From Furcasterigmium furcatum (Eukaryota > Ascomycota > Sordariomycetes > Glomerellales > Plectosphaerellaceae), in NCBI GenBank assembly GCA_001599815.1, contig BCIA01000005.1, positions 3,790,472 through 3,854,471 of the forward strand: a stretch of 64,000 nucleotides of DNA, read 5' to 3'. Shown here one piece after another: positions 33,024 to 44,007 of this stretch; within the stretch, counting starts at the first letter, position 1, and each line of letters begins with the position of its first letter. Below the pieces are notes generated by a model. It made no database searches. It was not told where the DNA came from and saw only the letters and a program-made list of their open reading frames with translations. The position numbers and the translations under genes are program-made.

Positions 33024-34262
33024 GGCGGAAGAGTTGGGCTATGTCGTGCCCAGGAAGTTGGGAGGGGGTGGATGTCCGTCGCTGCCGGTTTCTGGCCGCG
33101 GTCGCTCACGCAGAATGGCGTTCAGGCGGAGAGCGAACCGCGTCGGCGCTCCGGATCCGCACGGGGTTCAGATTCGTGGTTTCGATGCAGCTTATGGTGG
33201 CTCGGCGAGCGCATCTGTTGGCTCAAGGAAGAGTCGGAAGTGTCGTAGGATTCTGGACAATAATGCATTTGGGGTCGTTCGGTGGTGGTTGAGAGAGTGC
33301 TGGGTAGAGTTTTCACCTGGAAGGTGTTGCAGGGAGAAGGAGAGGATTGGAAGAGGCCAGTGGGCGCTGAAACCATTAAAGGGAGGATTGGGTTGGAAAT
33401 TCACATGCCCTGGTCCGGCCTCCGTGAATGGCTGGACTCGGGTACCAAAGAAAAACGCGGGATGGGATAGGTGCTTAAAAAAAAGCTGCCAACTTCCGGA
33501 TCCTCATTGGGCAGGCGCGGAGGCTCTTGCGCTTGCCTTCCCCAAATCGTCCTCCGGCCTTGGAAATTTTCTGGGCAAGAATGCGGGATGCGGGCCTGGG
33601 CGTGCTAATTGGGCAGGTACCCAAGGGGCCCGCATTAAGCCTCAATGATTCAAGGCTGACACCTCGTCTGGCAATTTTGGTGCAGTGAGACGCTCCCGCC
33701 GTCAGGAGTACTTTCTGACATCAGGGGGGATTCTAGGAGTTTTTACCTGTCTCCGACAAGGTTGCGTCCTAGTCTCTCATTCCTCTCAGAAATCCTCGCG
33801 AGAAAAAAATACCTCAGCCCAGGGAAATCGGCAACGCCACAAATGTTGTGCAGTGGCAGGTCCGCATCACCCGCTGGCGAGCCTAGGTTCCCTGTCGCCG
33901 GGCGTGGAGGGGTCAGGCTTTAGCGGATCGTCCCGCTGAAACTCCCTGTCACTCTGGCGGTCTGGCCTGCGGGAAGTCGCTCATCGGGACCCGCTCTCCC
34001 GAACTGGCCGGCAAATAGAAGGCCCGTCACCGACATTCACCGGCAGGCGGGACCCATGAAATTTCCAGGCACGCTACCTTCACTCTCGACGATCGCCATG
34101 CAGCTTGATCCTGCCGACGGCTGGTCACTTGAGACAACCTGATTCAACGACACTCCGACGCATAGAAGATCCGAGGCATCTCTGCCACCAACCATCGAGT
34201 CACCTAGCCTGTGAACCCATTCGTCAAAGGCTACTCGGGCACGGCGCCCTCGATCGCCCAAC
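33024..34262. other. Divergent promoter region between psk1 and prp4
   Basis: 1.24 kb. Open frames directly antisense and upstream of psk1 (about 32940-33650, +) look like GC-driven shadows. An A-rich run lies at about 33477-33484. Expected to hold both promoters and a longish psk1 leader. No gene. Confidence 0.5.
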
Positions 34263-35816
34263 ATGATGCACCCGGCGCGTCAAGCCTACGTTGAGGAGGC
34301 GATGGACGAGGACAAGGGCGGCATTGCGCTCGAAGATGTCCCTCTCGACCACGATTATGAGATCCCATCTGCCGGCGCCGGTGCCGCTCCAGAGAAGGCA
34401 TCTGCTGTATTGGCGCAGTTCGAACGGAAGCGTCTCGCCGCCAGCATCGCAGTTCCCACGGACGATGGACGAGTACGCGCCGAGCTGAGGAAGCTAGGCG
34501 AGCCCGTCACCCTCTTCGGCGAAGGACCAGCCGAAAGACGAGACCGTCTCAGGCAGCTTCTCACTATCCAAAAGGAGATGGCCAGCCTTGAAAATGGAGA
34601 CGTGGAGATGGAGGATGCCTCCCAGGCAGAGGAAGAGGAGCAAGAGGAGGAGTTCTATTCACGAGGCGGCCAGGAGCTTTTGCAGGCCCGCATCAACATC
34701 GCCAATTACTCATTACCTCGCGCGAAACGCAGAGTGCAGTTCCAAAAGGCCGAATCAACGATACCCCTCCGAACCCATGTCAAATTCCGGAAGCAAATCA
34801 AGGAGAAGCTTCAAGGCTTTGAGCTTCAAGGCAGTCAGACAGCGGGTGACCGACATGTCAGCATGACACGAATAGCGCCAAACAACGAGATCGTTGCGGT
34901 TGGCAACTGGGGTGGTGCTGTCAAGCTCATCGACATTCCCAGCCTGAACGAGAGAATCACGTTGAGAGGCCACACCAACAAGATCAGTGGACTGTCGTGG
35001 GTGCCGGGTGCCACACTGCCCGAGAGCAACATTTCACCAGACACAGTCAACTTGGCTTCGGGAGGAGCAGAGGGCTCGATCAACTTGTGGTCGCTGAACC
35101 AGGACACTCCTCTCTCGACATTGCAAGGACACGGTGCCCGGGTTTGCCGCGTCGAGTTCCATCCGTCGGGCAAGTATCTCGCATCAGCATCTGAAGATAC
35201 GACATGGAGGCTGTGGGATGTGGAGACAACTGCAGAGATCCTACTTCAAGAGGGTCATTCCAGAGGAGTGTATGCTGTCAGCTTCAACGCGGACGGCTCC
35301 CTTCTCGCCAGCGCCGGTCTTGACAGCGTTGGGCGCATCTGGGACCTCCGATCAGGCAGGACCGTCATGATCTTGGATGAGCATATCAAGCCCATTCACG
35401 CCCTGGATTGGGGCCCCGATGGTCACAGGGTCCTGTCTGGCTCTGCAGATGGCTGGATCAAATGCTGGGATGTCCGGAAAGTCCAGAGCGCCGGAGGCCT
35501 GGGCGCTCACACGAGCGCTGTGTCCGACCTGCGATGGTTCAAAGGCATGGACGACCCAATTGACGGAAGCCCGCCAGGCGTGGACGAGAAGGGGGCGCAG
35601 GTTCCGAAAAAGGCAGGCAGCTTCTTTGTCTCGAGTGGTTTCGACACCAAGGTCAAGGTCTTCTCGGCTGACGACTGGAGCCTCGTGCAAACACTCAGTG
35701 GGCACACAGGACCCGTGGCGAGTGTGGACGTATCGCGCGATGGGAAATGGATCGTCAGTGGAGGTCACGATCGGACGGTGAAGCTATGGGGTCGCAACGA
35801 CATGGAGGGCATTTGA
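34263..35816 (+). CDS. prp4: U4/U6 snRNP protein Prp4 (WD40)
   Basis: An intronless gene of 517 residues. An SFM-type splicing-factor motif (RKLGEPVTLFGEGPAERRDRL) lies at about residues 80-100. An acidic stretch and a basic linker (KRRVQF) follow, then a seven-bladed WD40 propeller from about 195 to the end. Repeats end in motifs such as SINLWSL, TWRLWDV, GRIWDLR, IKCWDV and TVKLWGR. The order SFM then WD40 is diagnostic for Prp4, a component of the U4/U6.U5 tri-snRNP required for pre-mRNA splicing. The length is near yeast Prp4 (465) plus N-terminal extension. Two adjacent ATGs occur at the start (MM); either would serve. Confidence 0.95.
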   Translation: MMHPARQAYVEEAMDEDKGGIALEDVPLDHDYEIPSAGAGAAPEKASAVLAQFERKRLAASIAVPTDDGRVRAELRKLGEPVTLFGEGPAERRDRLRQLLTIQKEMASLENGDVEMEDASQAEEEEQEEEFYSRGGQELLQARINIANYSLPRAKRRVQFQKAESTIPLRTHVKFRKQIKEKLQGFELQGSQTAGDRHVSMTRIAPNNEIVAVGNWGGAVKLIDIPSLNERITLRGHTNKISGLSWVPGATLPESNISPDTVNLASGGAEGSINLWSLNQDTPLSTLQGHGARVCRVEFHPSGKYLASASEDTTWRLWDVETTAEILLQEGHSRGVYAVSFNADGSLLASAGLDSVGRIWDLRSGRTVMILDEHIKPIHALDWGPDGHRVLSGSADGWIKCWDVRKVQSAGGLGAHTSAVSDLRWFKGMDDPIDGSPPGVDEKGAQVPKKAGSFFVSSGFDTKVKVFSADDWSLVQTLSGHTGPVASVDVSRDGKWIVSGGHDRTVKLWGRNDMEGI

Positions 35817-36200
35817 CGTGGCTGGAACACTGGAAGGCGCTCGTTCAGATGCGCTTTGTCCAATCTGAGGATGGATTGATACCCAATAAGTAAATGATAA
35901 ACTATCGTCGCCAATTGTCGTGGCGACAATACTGAGCGACGCCCCTGAATAGCGCGGGACCCCTTTGTTGGGCCCAAAACTGGGTCCGTCACGTGTTTCC
36001 TGCTCCCGATTAGATAAGGTAAACTGAAGGTGCCGACCACCTACCTTCCCGCAAGTTCAAGTTTCCCTTCTTGAACATTCGCCTTTCAACGTCACCAGAT
36101 CCACGGCCCAACGCGCGATCGCTCGCCAACCTCATGCCGAATTCCCTCGTTTCCTACAACCGCAAACCTCGCCAAGTCCCCAGCTACTAGCATCGTGGTG
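35817..36200. other. Intergenic region between prp4 and the cyclin gene
   Basis: 384 bp between two plus-strand genes, containing the prp4 terminator region and the compact cyclin promoter and leader. The leader is CT/CA-rich just before the ATG. Nothing else visible. Confidence 0.45.
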
Positions 36201-37546
36201 ATGGCAAACGTCGACCGTTATCGGCCCCCGCGAGAGGGCTATCAGCCCCCAATCGTCCCTGCAGCGCGCCAGTCGAGGCCGTCCAAATCGCCATTGAAGC
36301 AACGAGAGATACCTCCCGCAGTACCTTCTCCGCCAACCTATTCTTCGCGGACATCGCCCCCGCCGCCTCAATCCCGACGCGATGCGCCGGCATCACAACC
36401 GTCGCCCCGATCCGGAGCGCAAACACCATTTACCTCGTCAAGAGGACAGTGGTTCTTCGATGCCGACGAGACCCTGAGCACACCAAGCGTTCTTGAGGGC
36501 CTGTCGCCCGCTGAGGAACGCCTGCGCCGCGCAAAGGGTGTTAACTTCATCTACCAAGCCGGTGTAATGCTCGACCTGCCCCAGATAACACTCTGGGTCG
36601 CGGGGGTGTTCTTCCATCGGTTCTTCATGCGCTACAGCATGGTAGAGGAGAAGGGCGGCATTCATCACTACGTGAGTCTGCACGGCTCAGGCCAGCCGAG
36701 AGAGATGAAACTGACTGCCACCAGAATATTGCCGCGACCGCTCTGTTCCTTGCCAACAAGACCGAGGAGAACTGCCGAAAGACAAAGGAGATCATTATTA
36801 CAGTCGCCAAGGTCGCACAGAAGAACTCGCAGCTCATAATCGACGAGCAGAGCAAAGAGTACTGGCGCTGGAGAGACAACATCCTGGCATATGAGGAGCT
36901 GATGCTGGAACTTCTCACATTCGACCTGATGGTCCCGAATCCCTACCACATCCTTTTTGAGCTGCTTGGACACTTGGATATCGTCCACAACAAGCACCTC
37001 CGACAGTCAGCATGGGCATTTTGCAATGACGCTTGCCTGACGAACGTGCCGCTTCTACTGGAAGCGCGAGACATTGCTATCAGCGCAATCTTTTTCGCAA
37101 GCGTTCACACGGAACAACCAATCGACGACGTCAATGGCGAGCCGTGGTGGAAAGCACTCAGGGGCGACGAGGACCGCTGCTCCCGTGCCATTAAGATTGT
37201 GCTGCAGTTCTACACGGAGAACCCGCTTCGGAAGAAGAACCCGTCGCTGCCCTCGCCTGCCTTCGATATCGAGAGCACGAGGCGGCCCAGGGATCCCCTT
37301 CCTCACGGAGACGCCCTCTCATCCAGCGCAGGCACACCACGAGATGGAGAAAGGGCCAATGGCCGTGACGATGTCTCCGTCACAGAGTTCGGATCACAAG
37401 CCACCCTCACCGCGAGTAAGACGAACGGCAACGGGGTCGCGTCCCCTGCTCCCAAACGAAAGGAGGTCGACACCGAGTCAGAGGGCAGGGCGAGCAAGCG
37501 TGCCCGTTTGTCGGACGAGGACGAGGGCGAAGTGGTAGAGGATTAG
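36201..37546 (+). CDS. pch1: Transcription-elongation cyclin, Pch1-type (P-TEFb)
   Basis: Two exons, 36201-36671 and 36725-37546, phase 0, giving 430 residues. A Pro/Ser-rich N-terminus is followed by two cyclin folds at about residues 105-320. Landmarks are the first-fold ATALFLANKTEEN segment at the exon junction and the strongly Pch1-like VAQKNSQLIIDEQSKEYWRW segment. The C-terminus is low-complexity and acidic with a KRKEV...SKRAR basic nuclear-localisation-type patch. In S. pombe Pch1 pairs with Cdk9 to phosphorylate the Pol II CTD and Spt5. The canonical GTGAGT donor and CAG acceptor are confirmed by fold continuity. A single N sits two bases after the stop codon and does not affect the ORF. 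Confidence 0.88.
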
Positions 37547-38432
37547 ANCCCCCCACCGCCGAGTCCCCCGGGACAACCACTGAGTCCGCCGAGACGACGT
37601 GCGCTGAGGTCACCTCGTGTGCCTTTGCGCGAGGTTCCTGAATTCGACCGAGCACTCGAGATAATCTCTGGGTCCCGGCACCACCGCACATGGGGAAGGA
37701 ACTATCTTCAGCAGGTCCGCCGTTTTTGGAATGGGACGTCGTCGTGGAATTATCACGACGGACCCCGCCATGAAAGAGGGCACCCACCCCGAACTCAAGC
37801 GGGCCGGCGGTAGCGTCGCCTTCTTCTCACTTACCGCAGACGGCGCTGAGCAGCCAAACTTGCAGACTGTACATTGTATCATCATCTCCGTCCTCACGAC
37901 AGGACTAATTCGCGAGCATACCGACTCGCCGACATGGGCTTTTCTCAATCATCCCCCACGGTCCCATTCATCATCTACGAGCAAGGCGTTACGGGGGTTC
38001 CAGGCAGGACGGAACCGGCAGGCGAGGACGGCCAGAAAGGTCAAGCGAGTTACGAGGCAACCAGAGACGCGTGGGCCGAGGGCTCTCGTCCACGAAGGGG
38101 AAGGATCTGACCGGGATGGGGGACACTCTGTACCTTGCTTCCTCTGCGTGTACTCCACCATTTGATTGCTTCCCCTGGCTGGCAGCAGCGAGGAACGCGG
38201 GTGATTTGTCTCACGTGTGTGCGATGGAGGCACGAAGTAGGGCATGTGATCCTCAGCGAATTTGAATACCCATTGACTTCTGCTTGCGATGGCGGTCTCG
38301 AGTCTGTCGTCAGTGAGGCGTGTATCACGGGAAACAAGCCCGAACGAAGCCCGCCCCGAACCATAGTCCTCCCTCACAGCACCAGAACGCCAGATCAAGT
38401 TCCTTCCGCCCATGGCCATGACCACCAGCGTC
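37547..38432. other. Intergenic or 3' region with ambiguous base
   Basis: About 890 bp between the cyclin stop and the best-looking end of the minus-strand secreted protein. It has an N at 37548. The minus-strand frame from the secreted-protein gene remains open through to 37949, but that part lacks coding character (Arg/Ser/Pro-rich, no pattern). Confidence 0.4.
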
Positions 38433-39132
38433 TCACCGCCCAGGTTCTCCCGCCTCTTCGAATGCAATGGCAATGGGGAGATAATCCTGTGTTGTGAACC
38501 CCGTGCCTGTGCACTGTCAGTCCTGCCTGCGCCTGCTTTCTCCTCGAACGTATCCAGTTGGGGCCACGTACCGTCATTCCACTTCACATCGTACGTCCCA
38601 CTCTCCAGTCCGGGGAATACAACCCACTTCCCCTCGCCGGCCGCGCGCCAGCCGAGCTCATCCGCGCTCTCGTCGAGGACAAACTCCTGCCAGGAGTACG
38701 TTGTCTCCGGCGCCGGGTCGGTGAGTTGGGGGATGGTGTCTCTGAGATCGAACAGGCCGTCCTGCCCGATGAGTGCGAGGTTGTGGTTGACGATGCCAAT
38801 GGGCCAGGTGCTCAGCGAGACGAGGCCACCCTCCTCGCGTGATGTGGGAGTGACGACTACGGGCTGCCGGGAGGCGTAGATGCCGACCTGCTCCTCGGAG
38901 ATGGAGAGGTATTTGTCGTGGATTTGGGGGTAGTCGGGGCTGATGAGCTGTGTAAGCGAGGGTGACACGTTGAACGGGCTGGGGCTGATTGCTCTTACGC
39001 TCTGACTCTGAGTTGATAGAGGGTTGGACGGTTTTCTCGCGACCCGTAGGATTGGGGTTCTTCCTGGGGAACGGGAGTGGCTGTGGTGGCTGATACCAGG
39101 AAGGCGAGGGCTGCGGCGGTGAACCACTTCAT
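38433..39132 (-). CDS. Small secreted protein, 3' end uncertain
   Basis: The ATG at 39132 opens a clear signal peptide (MKWFTAAALAFLVSATTATP). Exon 1 is 39132-38999. A GTAAGA donor and the CAG at 38942-38940 join it in phase to exon 2 from 38939 (PDYPQIHDKYLSISEEQVG). This exon continues through a beta-strand-like domain to YDVKWNDG at about 38573. A strong GTACGT donor follows, and a CAG acceptor precedes 38486. The most protein-like last exon (DYLPIAIAFEEAGEPGR, stop at 38433) is one base out of phase with that donor. It is in phase only if a GTGAAG a few codons earlier is used. Alternatively the frame reads through to 37949. Likely an extracellular protein of about 170-190 residues; family not recognised. 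Confidence 0.55.
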
Positions 39133-41316
39133 GGTGTTGGCTCTATGGAAGAGATCGACAGCTTGTGAATAGGCTGGACGATACCAAGGAGCTGGGTGAA
39201 TGTCGGAAGAAACGGGTTTAGAATATCTAACTTCTGCCGGTGCCACACGAGGATGAAGAAACAGCGAGGAGAGGGCGCTCAGGGGTTCCTTTTGTAAGAG
39301 CCGAGGTGGCGGTCGATCAGGTCTTGTCTACATCATATGTGGTGAATGTGTCTCTCCCTGGCGGAGATGAGAGGAGGATGTGACAGGCGCACAAAGAGGG
39401 TCCCGGTCCGAGCTAAATGACATCAAGAGGTTGGAAATGGCAGGCTAGATGGAGGTAGGTAGAAAAGGATCGGTACTCTAAAGAGCAAACAACTGTTTCC
39501 GGTGTGGTCGTTTTGCTCATCTCCCGTCAACGGAAATCCATGGTCGAGAAGGAAGATGATCAGCGGCAGGACAGGAATACCCTTGTCTATTGGAGTCATC
39601 CGAATAAGCAGATACTGCGAACATGACCTCAGCCGAGAAGCCCTGACTGAAGTAGGTATTTTTGGTGCCGTGTTGATCACCACAAGCATCGAGATGGGAT
39701 ACCCTTCCGGGAAGAGGTCTCTTTGTGCCACGCACGGTGATGGCCCTTCCGGCTGGCCTGGCCAGGGGTGACAAAAGGCCCAGCAGGTGGCCCGGTATTC
39801 AGCTCTGGACATACATCATCCAGAAGGGAGATCGGACGGTTGAGCGCATGAGTGGCCGTAGCAGAGGCAATTTGCCGAGCCCTCGGCCGCCTCTAGCACA
39901 CTCGCCTCCAGATCATTGAGATGTCAAGTTGATTTCTCATACTTCAGGCAACCGTGGCACGGATCTCGTGGTTTGCGCGTGACTCGATGATGTCTTTGTC
40001 TTGGGTCCATAGGCAGGATTGTTGGTGACCAAGGATGTCAGATGATGATCATCATCGGGTCCAAGGGTTTGGCATGCAAGGAAGAAGGTCAAAGTTCCCG
40101 AGGTGCACTGCGGGGGACGGGACGGCCGGGCTGTCAGAACGTTGGCGTGCTGGAGCCCGCTGAAGCCGACTGCCGCTGCAGGGCACTAATGCGGGCTGGG
40201 AAGCTCCGGCTCCGCTTCAGGGGCAGCCCAGCCCCTCCCGGGCTGGCGTCGGGTCTTGGCTGACCACTTCCTTCTCTCTCGTCGCCTCTTCGCTGTGATG
40301 AACCTGTGTTGCCTGTCAAGAAAGTCTATCCGAGCGACAACTACTATGTAGTACTCACTTACCTATGACGGAGATCACCCCCGCCATCTCCCGCGTTCGT
40401 CCTGACATGGATCGTCATGCCATTGGCATCCGTCACGCGAGAACACCAGTCTGTCTAGCTGAGGCATGGGCTGCCTGACTATCATCCAACCTTCAACGGA
40501 ACCTGGTCGTCCTCCGCGTCTATCATGTTAATGCATTCAAGCCATCAGACGATAAGTACTGTACGGTGTATTCGGCACACTTCAGCAGGTGTGTCCACTC
40601 GGCAAGCAAACTTCACAACGGCGTCTCGGCGTCTCAGTCTTTTCTACACGGCACAGGTCTCTTCCATCCAGGTCACCGCTGGAAATGTCTTGCTTCCAAA
40701 GATAGCGCAGCTTTCCAACGGCCGAGGCACTCACTCAGTGGCACCTGTCCAGAGAGATATTTTCACTGCAACCAGCGGCGTGTTGCATTGCATTGCCCAA
40801 AGAGCGTTCGTGGCGGCCCGTTTTCCGCGACACGAGCTTTTCGAATCCTCCCGGCCTCCTTGCCTCCCTTCCCCTCCCCTCGAGCCGTCCTGGAGGAGCC
40901 CGTTGTATGTGGTGGCCCGTTTTCCCCTCGAATCAGACCCCCCGGTGGCTGTCTTGGATGCTGCCACCCACTATCTGCGGCCCGTCTGGAATGTTCGCCG
41001 AGTATCTAAGGCGCCGTCCGAGATGGTATCGTCCAACCCTCGCTATTTATTGCCCTAGACGTCCGGTGGAGGTGTCTATGAGGGCCCCGCGGGCAGGCGC
41101 TTCCTCCTAGGTACCTAAAAGGACTACCTACTCACCCACGTGCTAGGTAACCTTGCTCTTGCACAAACCTTCCGGGCAGGAACATATATCTAGAGGTTAA
41201 ACCATCTGAACGCTGTTCCATGTGTCTGTTCTCATTCCGAACCACAAGCGGGCCTCTCCTTGAAACCGTTGCTATCTCGTCATCGCACTCAGAAACGACG
41301 CTTCGTGATAGTAATC
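39133..41316. other. 2.2-kb intergenic region
   Basis: It lies between two divergent secreted-protein genes. Open frames at 39423-39812 (-), 39502-39771 (+) and 40525-41058 (+) have no recognisable domain or consistent pattern. A palindromic TAGGTACCTA element lies at about 41108-41117, followed by further CCTA/TAGG pieces up to 41151. A TATA-like ACATATATC occurs at about 41181, upstream of the Cys-rich gene. A 17-nt near-repeat (GTGGYGGCCCGTTTTCC) occurs at about 40811 and 40911. Confidence 0.5.
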
Positions 41317-42005
41317 ATGATCCCCCGTTCACTCGTCCTCATTTCAGGACTCGGCGTCGCCGTGGTCACCGCCACCACGCCGATCCAGTCCCCCACCGTC
41401 ATGGGGACTGACTGCCCAACTCTTTGCATTGACGGAATCAACAACTGTGGCGTTGGATGGGGAGAGTCAGTTGTCTCCTTCTTTCCACGAAGAGCGAGAC
41501 CGAGTCCTTGTGCTGACCAAGGTCTTTAGTTGTTACAATATCTGCGAGCCAGAGTCGAGTCCAACGCCTCCGCCGTGCACCAAGACCGAGGGGCCCTTCC
41601 ATACCCCTCCGCCAGTCCACCTCGGTGACCAGGAACCCGAGCCAACAACCGACAACTGCACTACGCGTACCGTCTGTGCTGACTACATCAACGAATGCGG
41701 CATGATGTACGGCGGGTAAGTCAACTGGACACAACCCGCTCGTGCCGTCTTTCCACCTACTGTACTAACCTCAACGCAGCTGCTTCCCCGACTGCAAGCC
41801 CTGGCCATCGTTCAGCCCTCCCCCTTGTCCCGCATGCTGGAACAGCACCTCCGTGGAGTCTCTCCCTACTGCCACTGGCGGGGGCGACGAGGACTGCGAA
41901 CGCTTTGTCTGCATCGACATGGTCAATGAATGCGGCATGGACTACGGTGGCTGCCATCCAGACTGCGCTCCCTATCCCACCTATACGCCACCCCCTTGCC
42001 CTTGA
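41317..42005 (+). CDS. Cysteine-rich secreted protein, three tandem six-Cys repeats
   Basis: Three exons, 41317-41465, 41530-41715 and 41780-42005, giving 186 residues with a signal peptide (MIPRSLVLISGLGVAVVTAT). The mature protein has three copies of one module: C-x(3-5)-C-x-D-x-[IV]-N-x-C-G-x-x-[YW]-G-[GD]-C-x-x-x-C, then a Pro/Ser spacer and PPPC. Modules lie at about residues 33-68, 92-130 and 149-185. Each has six cysteines, probably three disulfides. Both introns are exactly 64 nt, phase 2, and sit at the same place in modules 1 and 2, just before the fourth Cys; module 3 is uninterrupted. This points to duplication of an intron-bearing unit. A small secreted, disulfide-rich protein of this kind could be an effector, adhesin or antimicrobial. 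No named family recognised. Confidence 0.85.
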
Positions 42006-42613
42006 GGCCACGAGCTTCAGGGTGACAGCTAGCGAAGGAGGGTTAAAAGAGGCAATGAGATGGCTACTTTGAGTAAGGTGTCATGAGCGTCGGTGAGAGT
42101 CGCAGACATCTATTGACTGCAGCCCACTCTTCGTAAGTGTCGAGGCCATGCCTGGCATTAATTACGCGGTTGCACTATAGCTATGTTAGTGTGCACCTGC
42201 TATATCATCAAATATGCCAATTGTGTTCATGTTTTGGAACAGTCTTCGCTGTGATGATTGCTCGTTGGTAGCTTCACGTGATGGCGAAAAGGGGGCGAGG
42301 TTGACTGACTGAGTGCCCAGTGAAAATGTGATGGGGCGCCTTCGAAGGAGGGGAGGAACATGGCCGAAAATTTCCCGACGTGCTAGTCACCCAAAATTGT
42401 TCTGTTTAGACATGAATCAGATGGCTGTCTGCACTCAATAGCACTTGCAACAAACGCGCGGGATCCTTGAAATATCATCTGGCATTACCATCGAGGCGAT
42501 CCCGGGTCAAAACCACAAACGACGACGAAGATGGCGGACAACCTCGGGGATGGTCTGTACCCCAGCACTCAGTATGTGCCCCCTTCAGTGTGAAGCCCTT
42601 AGCGGTCGAGGAT
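42006..42613. other. Intergenic region upstream of dus4
   Basis: About 600 bp. An alternative ATG at 42531 could be spliced (GTCTGT donor after seven codons, TAG acceptor before 42603) in frame with the dus4 coding sequence, giving a slightly longer N-terminus. Otherwise no feature. Confidence 0.45.
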
Positions 42614-44007
42614 ATGGAATCTGACCTTGACTACAGTCCCCTCAAGATTTTTGATGCCGCACGGCGTCAAGACCGGTATCTCTATGTGTCTGCACCCATG
42701 GTGAGGTACAGCAAGGTACGGCCCCTCGTCATCCCATCATCCAGTTTTGGTGGTGTATATTCTAACAGGACTCGTAGCTTGCGTTTCGAAGAGTGGTCTA
42801 CGAGTATGGCACAGACATCTGCTGGACGCCCATGATTCTATCGAAGGAGTTCAACAGGAACGAGTTCGCGAGAGACAGCGGTGCGTTTGCGTGAACAAAC
42901 CTGACGTTGGGATTCCGACTGACCACGGCTAGACCTCACATTATCGACTGATGGGCCACAGCCGCCGACAATAGTTCAATTCGGCTCAAATAGCCCACTT
43001 GAGCTCTCAAGATCGTCGTCTCTGGTGGCGCCTTTCGTCAGCGGCGTGGATCTGAACTGCGGATGCCCGCAGTCCTGGGCGTGTGCCGAGACCATGGGCG
43101 CGGCTCTCATGGAGAAGCGTGAGCTCGTGAGAGATATGGTCGTCGAGACGCGGCAGAAGTTGCATCAAGATGGGTGGCACGTTGGGAAGGACAAGGATAT
43201 GGACAGCCCAAAGGGCCGGAGTGTGAGCGTCAAGATCAGGGTGCATCGGGACCTGAGGTGAGTCATGACCATGACCGGTAGAGCGACCAGAAGCCCGGCG
43301 TGAGTAGCTGACATCTCGCCAGGAAAACCATGGACTTCATCGACACGGTCATTGGTGATCCTAACAACCGCAACATCGACTTCCTCACAATCCACCCCCG
43401 GACCAGAGCAACACCATCGACGACCCCTATCTTTGGAGACTCCCTGGCCATCCTCATCAAGAAGTACGGCGACACGCTCCCCATCCTGCTCTCAGGCGAC
43501 GTCTTTTCCCTCGACTCACTTCCCCTCTCAACACTCCTCGATCCTCAGCCCACGATATCTGCCACTACCACACCCAAGGATACCCCTTCCATCTTTGACC
43601 ACGCCAACTCGCCCTACAAACCCAGCAACACCAAGCTCGCCGGCCTAATGTCCGCCCGCGGCATCCTCGCCAACCCAGCCCTCTACGCCGGCCACACCTC
43701 AACGCCCTGGTCCGCCGTCGAGTCCTTCCTCCGGCACGCCGCCCGCGCCCCCCTCCCCCTCAAGCTCGCCGTCCACCACCTGGGCGAGATGTGCGCCCCG
43801 GGTATGGGCGACGACAAGCACTCCCTCCTCAACAAGGCCGAGCGCGCTACCCTCAACACCCTGCCGAACATGTGCGACGTCATCGACTTCATGGACGAGG
43901 CCTGCCAGCGGAAGACCGGACGGGCGGGCGGCATCAGCAGGGCCGCGCCAGCAGATGTCGACGCGCTGAAAGGCCGCCTGGAGACGTTGGGTCTCAACGG
44001 CGCATGA
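42614..44007 (+). CDS. dus4: tRNA-dihydrouridine synthase (Dus4-type)
   Basis: Four exons, 42614-42715, 42778-42880, 42933-43257 and 43323-44007, giving 404 residues. FMN-barrel landmarks appear in order: YLYVSAPMVRYSK, YGTDICWTPMIL, TIVQFGSNSP, then GVDLNCGCPQSWA carrying the catalytic Cys at about residue 113. These are followed by SVKIRVHRDLRKT, DFLTIHPRTR and SARGILANPALY. These are Dus motifs, and the overall match is to Dus4, which reduces U20a/U20b in the D-loop of cytosolic tRNAs with NADPH. An insertion around residues 235-265 (Thr/Pro-rich) is typical of filamentous fungi. All joins are supported by frame and motif continuity. The exact N-terminus is less sure because an upstream ATG at 42531 could be used. 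Confidence 0.92.

Noticed and set aside
37949..38432. Read-through extension of the secreted protein at 39132
   Set aside because: The frame is open but Arg/Ser/Pro-rich and unlike the preceding beta-rich domain; splicing to a short final exon is more plausible.
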